From: NZQO01 sp964639255
GTDB taxonomy: Bacteria; Bacteroidota; Bacteroidia; Flavobacteriales; Flavobacteriaceae
Direction of reading: 5' to 3'
Assembly: GCA_964639255.1 (NCBI GenBank)
Contig: CAZXDP010000032.1
Coordinates: 1-30,331, forward strand
Length of the DNA: 30,331 nt
Both the position numbers and the translations under genes were made by a program. Below, piece by piece: positions 30,245 through 30,331 of this stretch (the stretch's first letter is position 1; each line of letters starts with the position of its first letter). Below the pieces are notes generated by a model. That model did no database searches and was not told where the DNA came from. It worked only from the letters and a program-made list of their open reading frames with translations.

Positions 30245-30331
30245 TTAATTTTTACGTATTCCTCGTGTCGTAAACGACAATCCTTGTTGTCCTGCCGTGG
30301 AAATCATAACCGCTTCAAAAAGGGGCTCGAA
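30245..30331 (-). CDS. C-terminal end of an unidentified gene cut by the window edge
   Basis: The minus-strand frame is open from the window edge for 28 codons and ends with TAA at 30245-30247 (final residues FTTRGIRKN). Its stop lies 7 nt before the DUF427 start, the spacing expected within an operon. The fragment is too short to assign to a family, and it may be a chance open frame. Confidence 0.45.
   Translation of the reverse strand, partial: FEPLFEAVMISTAGQQGLSFTTRGIRKN

Noticed and set aside
1..30331. Search for CRISPR arrays, insertion sequences, prophage or conjugative genes
   Set aside because: No regularly spaced repeats, transposase, integrase or phage structural genes were seen. 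The only tandem repeat is the tRNA-Gly-like one.

Overview
The window looks like a chromosomal segment of a marine-type member of the Flavobacteriaceae (phylum Bacteroidota). The evidence is: an Alternative Complex III operon (actABCDEF) running into coxBA; many upstream regions with the Bacteroidota promoter signature (TTG/TTTG, about 20 nt, then TAnnTTTG) in place of sigma70 boxes; small signal-peptide lipoproteins; and family-typical genes such as TIGR03915/TIGR03916, the 2TM-domain protein, the SPOR protein and DUF2461. There is no phage, insertion sequence or CRISPR array. One assembly gap of exactly 100 N (1849-1948) lies inside a repeat next to tRNA-Gly.

Layout. 1-2170: the 3' part of mutS, tRNA-Gly(GCC), a 64-bp repeat that resembles a collapsed tRNA-Gly copy and carries the gap, then tRNA-Leu(TAA). 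2190-3620: small envelope genes on the minus strand (an easily missed 40-aa lipoprotein, two 4-TM membrane proteins, one acidic lipoprotein). 3656-6605: a DNA-maintenance block. A radical SAM protein (TIGR03916) and its DUF4130 partner (TIGR03915) form a minus-strand operon. They diverge from an XRE-S24 repressor that keeps LexA-type self-cleavage residues, and three TGGA-N5-TCCA palindromes lie between the two promoters. 6689-7195: a peroxiredoxin-like protein. 7247-7499: a gene-free stretch between two terminators, with three inverted repeats and a candidate small RNA.

7547-19323: one eight-gene minus-strand operon, actA-actB-actC-actD-actE-actF-coxB-coxA. It encodes a quinol-oxidising, cytochrome-c-linked supercomplex that passes electrons to an A1-type aa3 oxidase. 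A well-formed promoter sits about 86 nt before actA. ActA carries six CXXCH motifs, and ActC carries a helix-hairpin-helix-like C-terminal extension. 19548-20740: a SPOR-domain protein, then three consecutive small acidic lipoproteins resembling the one at 3377. 20863-25128: DUF2461, waaA (lipid A Kdo transferase), and a DegT aminotransferase with galE (surface sugar synthesis). 25243-25434: an isolated basic 63-aa protein with its own promoter and terminator. 25490-30331: fabD, a PNPOx-like stress protein, a 2TM protein-folA-fructosamine-kinase-like operon, a class V aminotransferase, DUF427, and the end of one further minus-strand gene.

The most interesting part is 4447-6605. It reads as a self-contained damage-responsive unit: an autocleavable repressor, a three-site operator array on its divergent promoter, and a radical SAM/DUF4130 pair of unknown chemistry whose C-terminus ends in a consensus beta-clamp binding pentapeptide (QLSLF).
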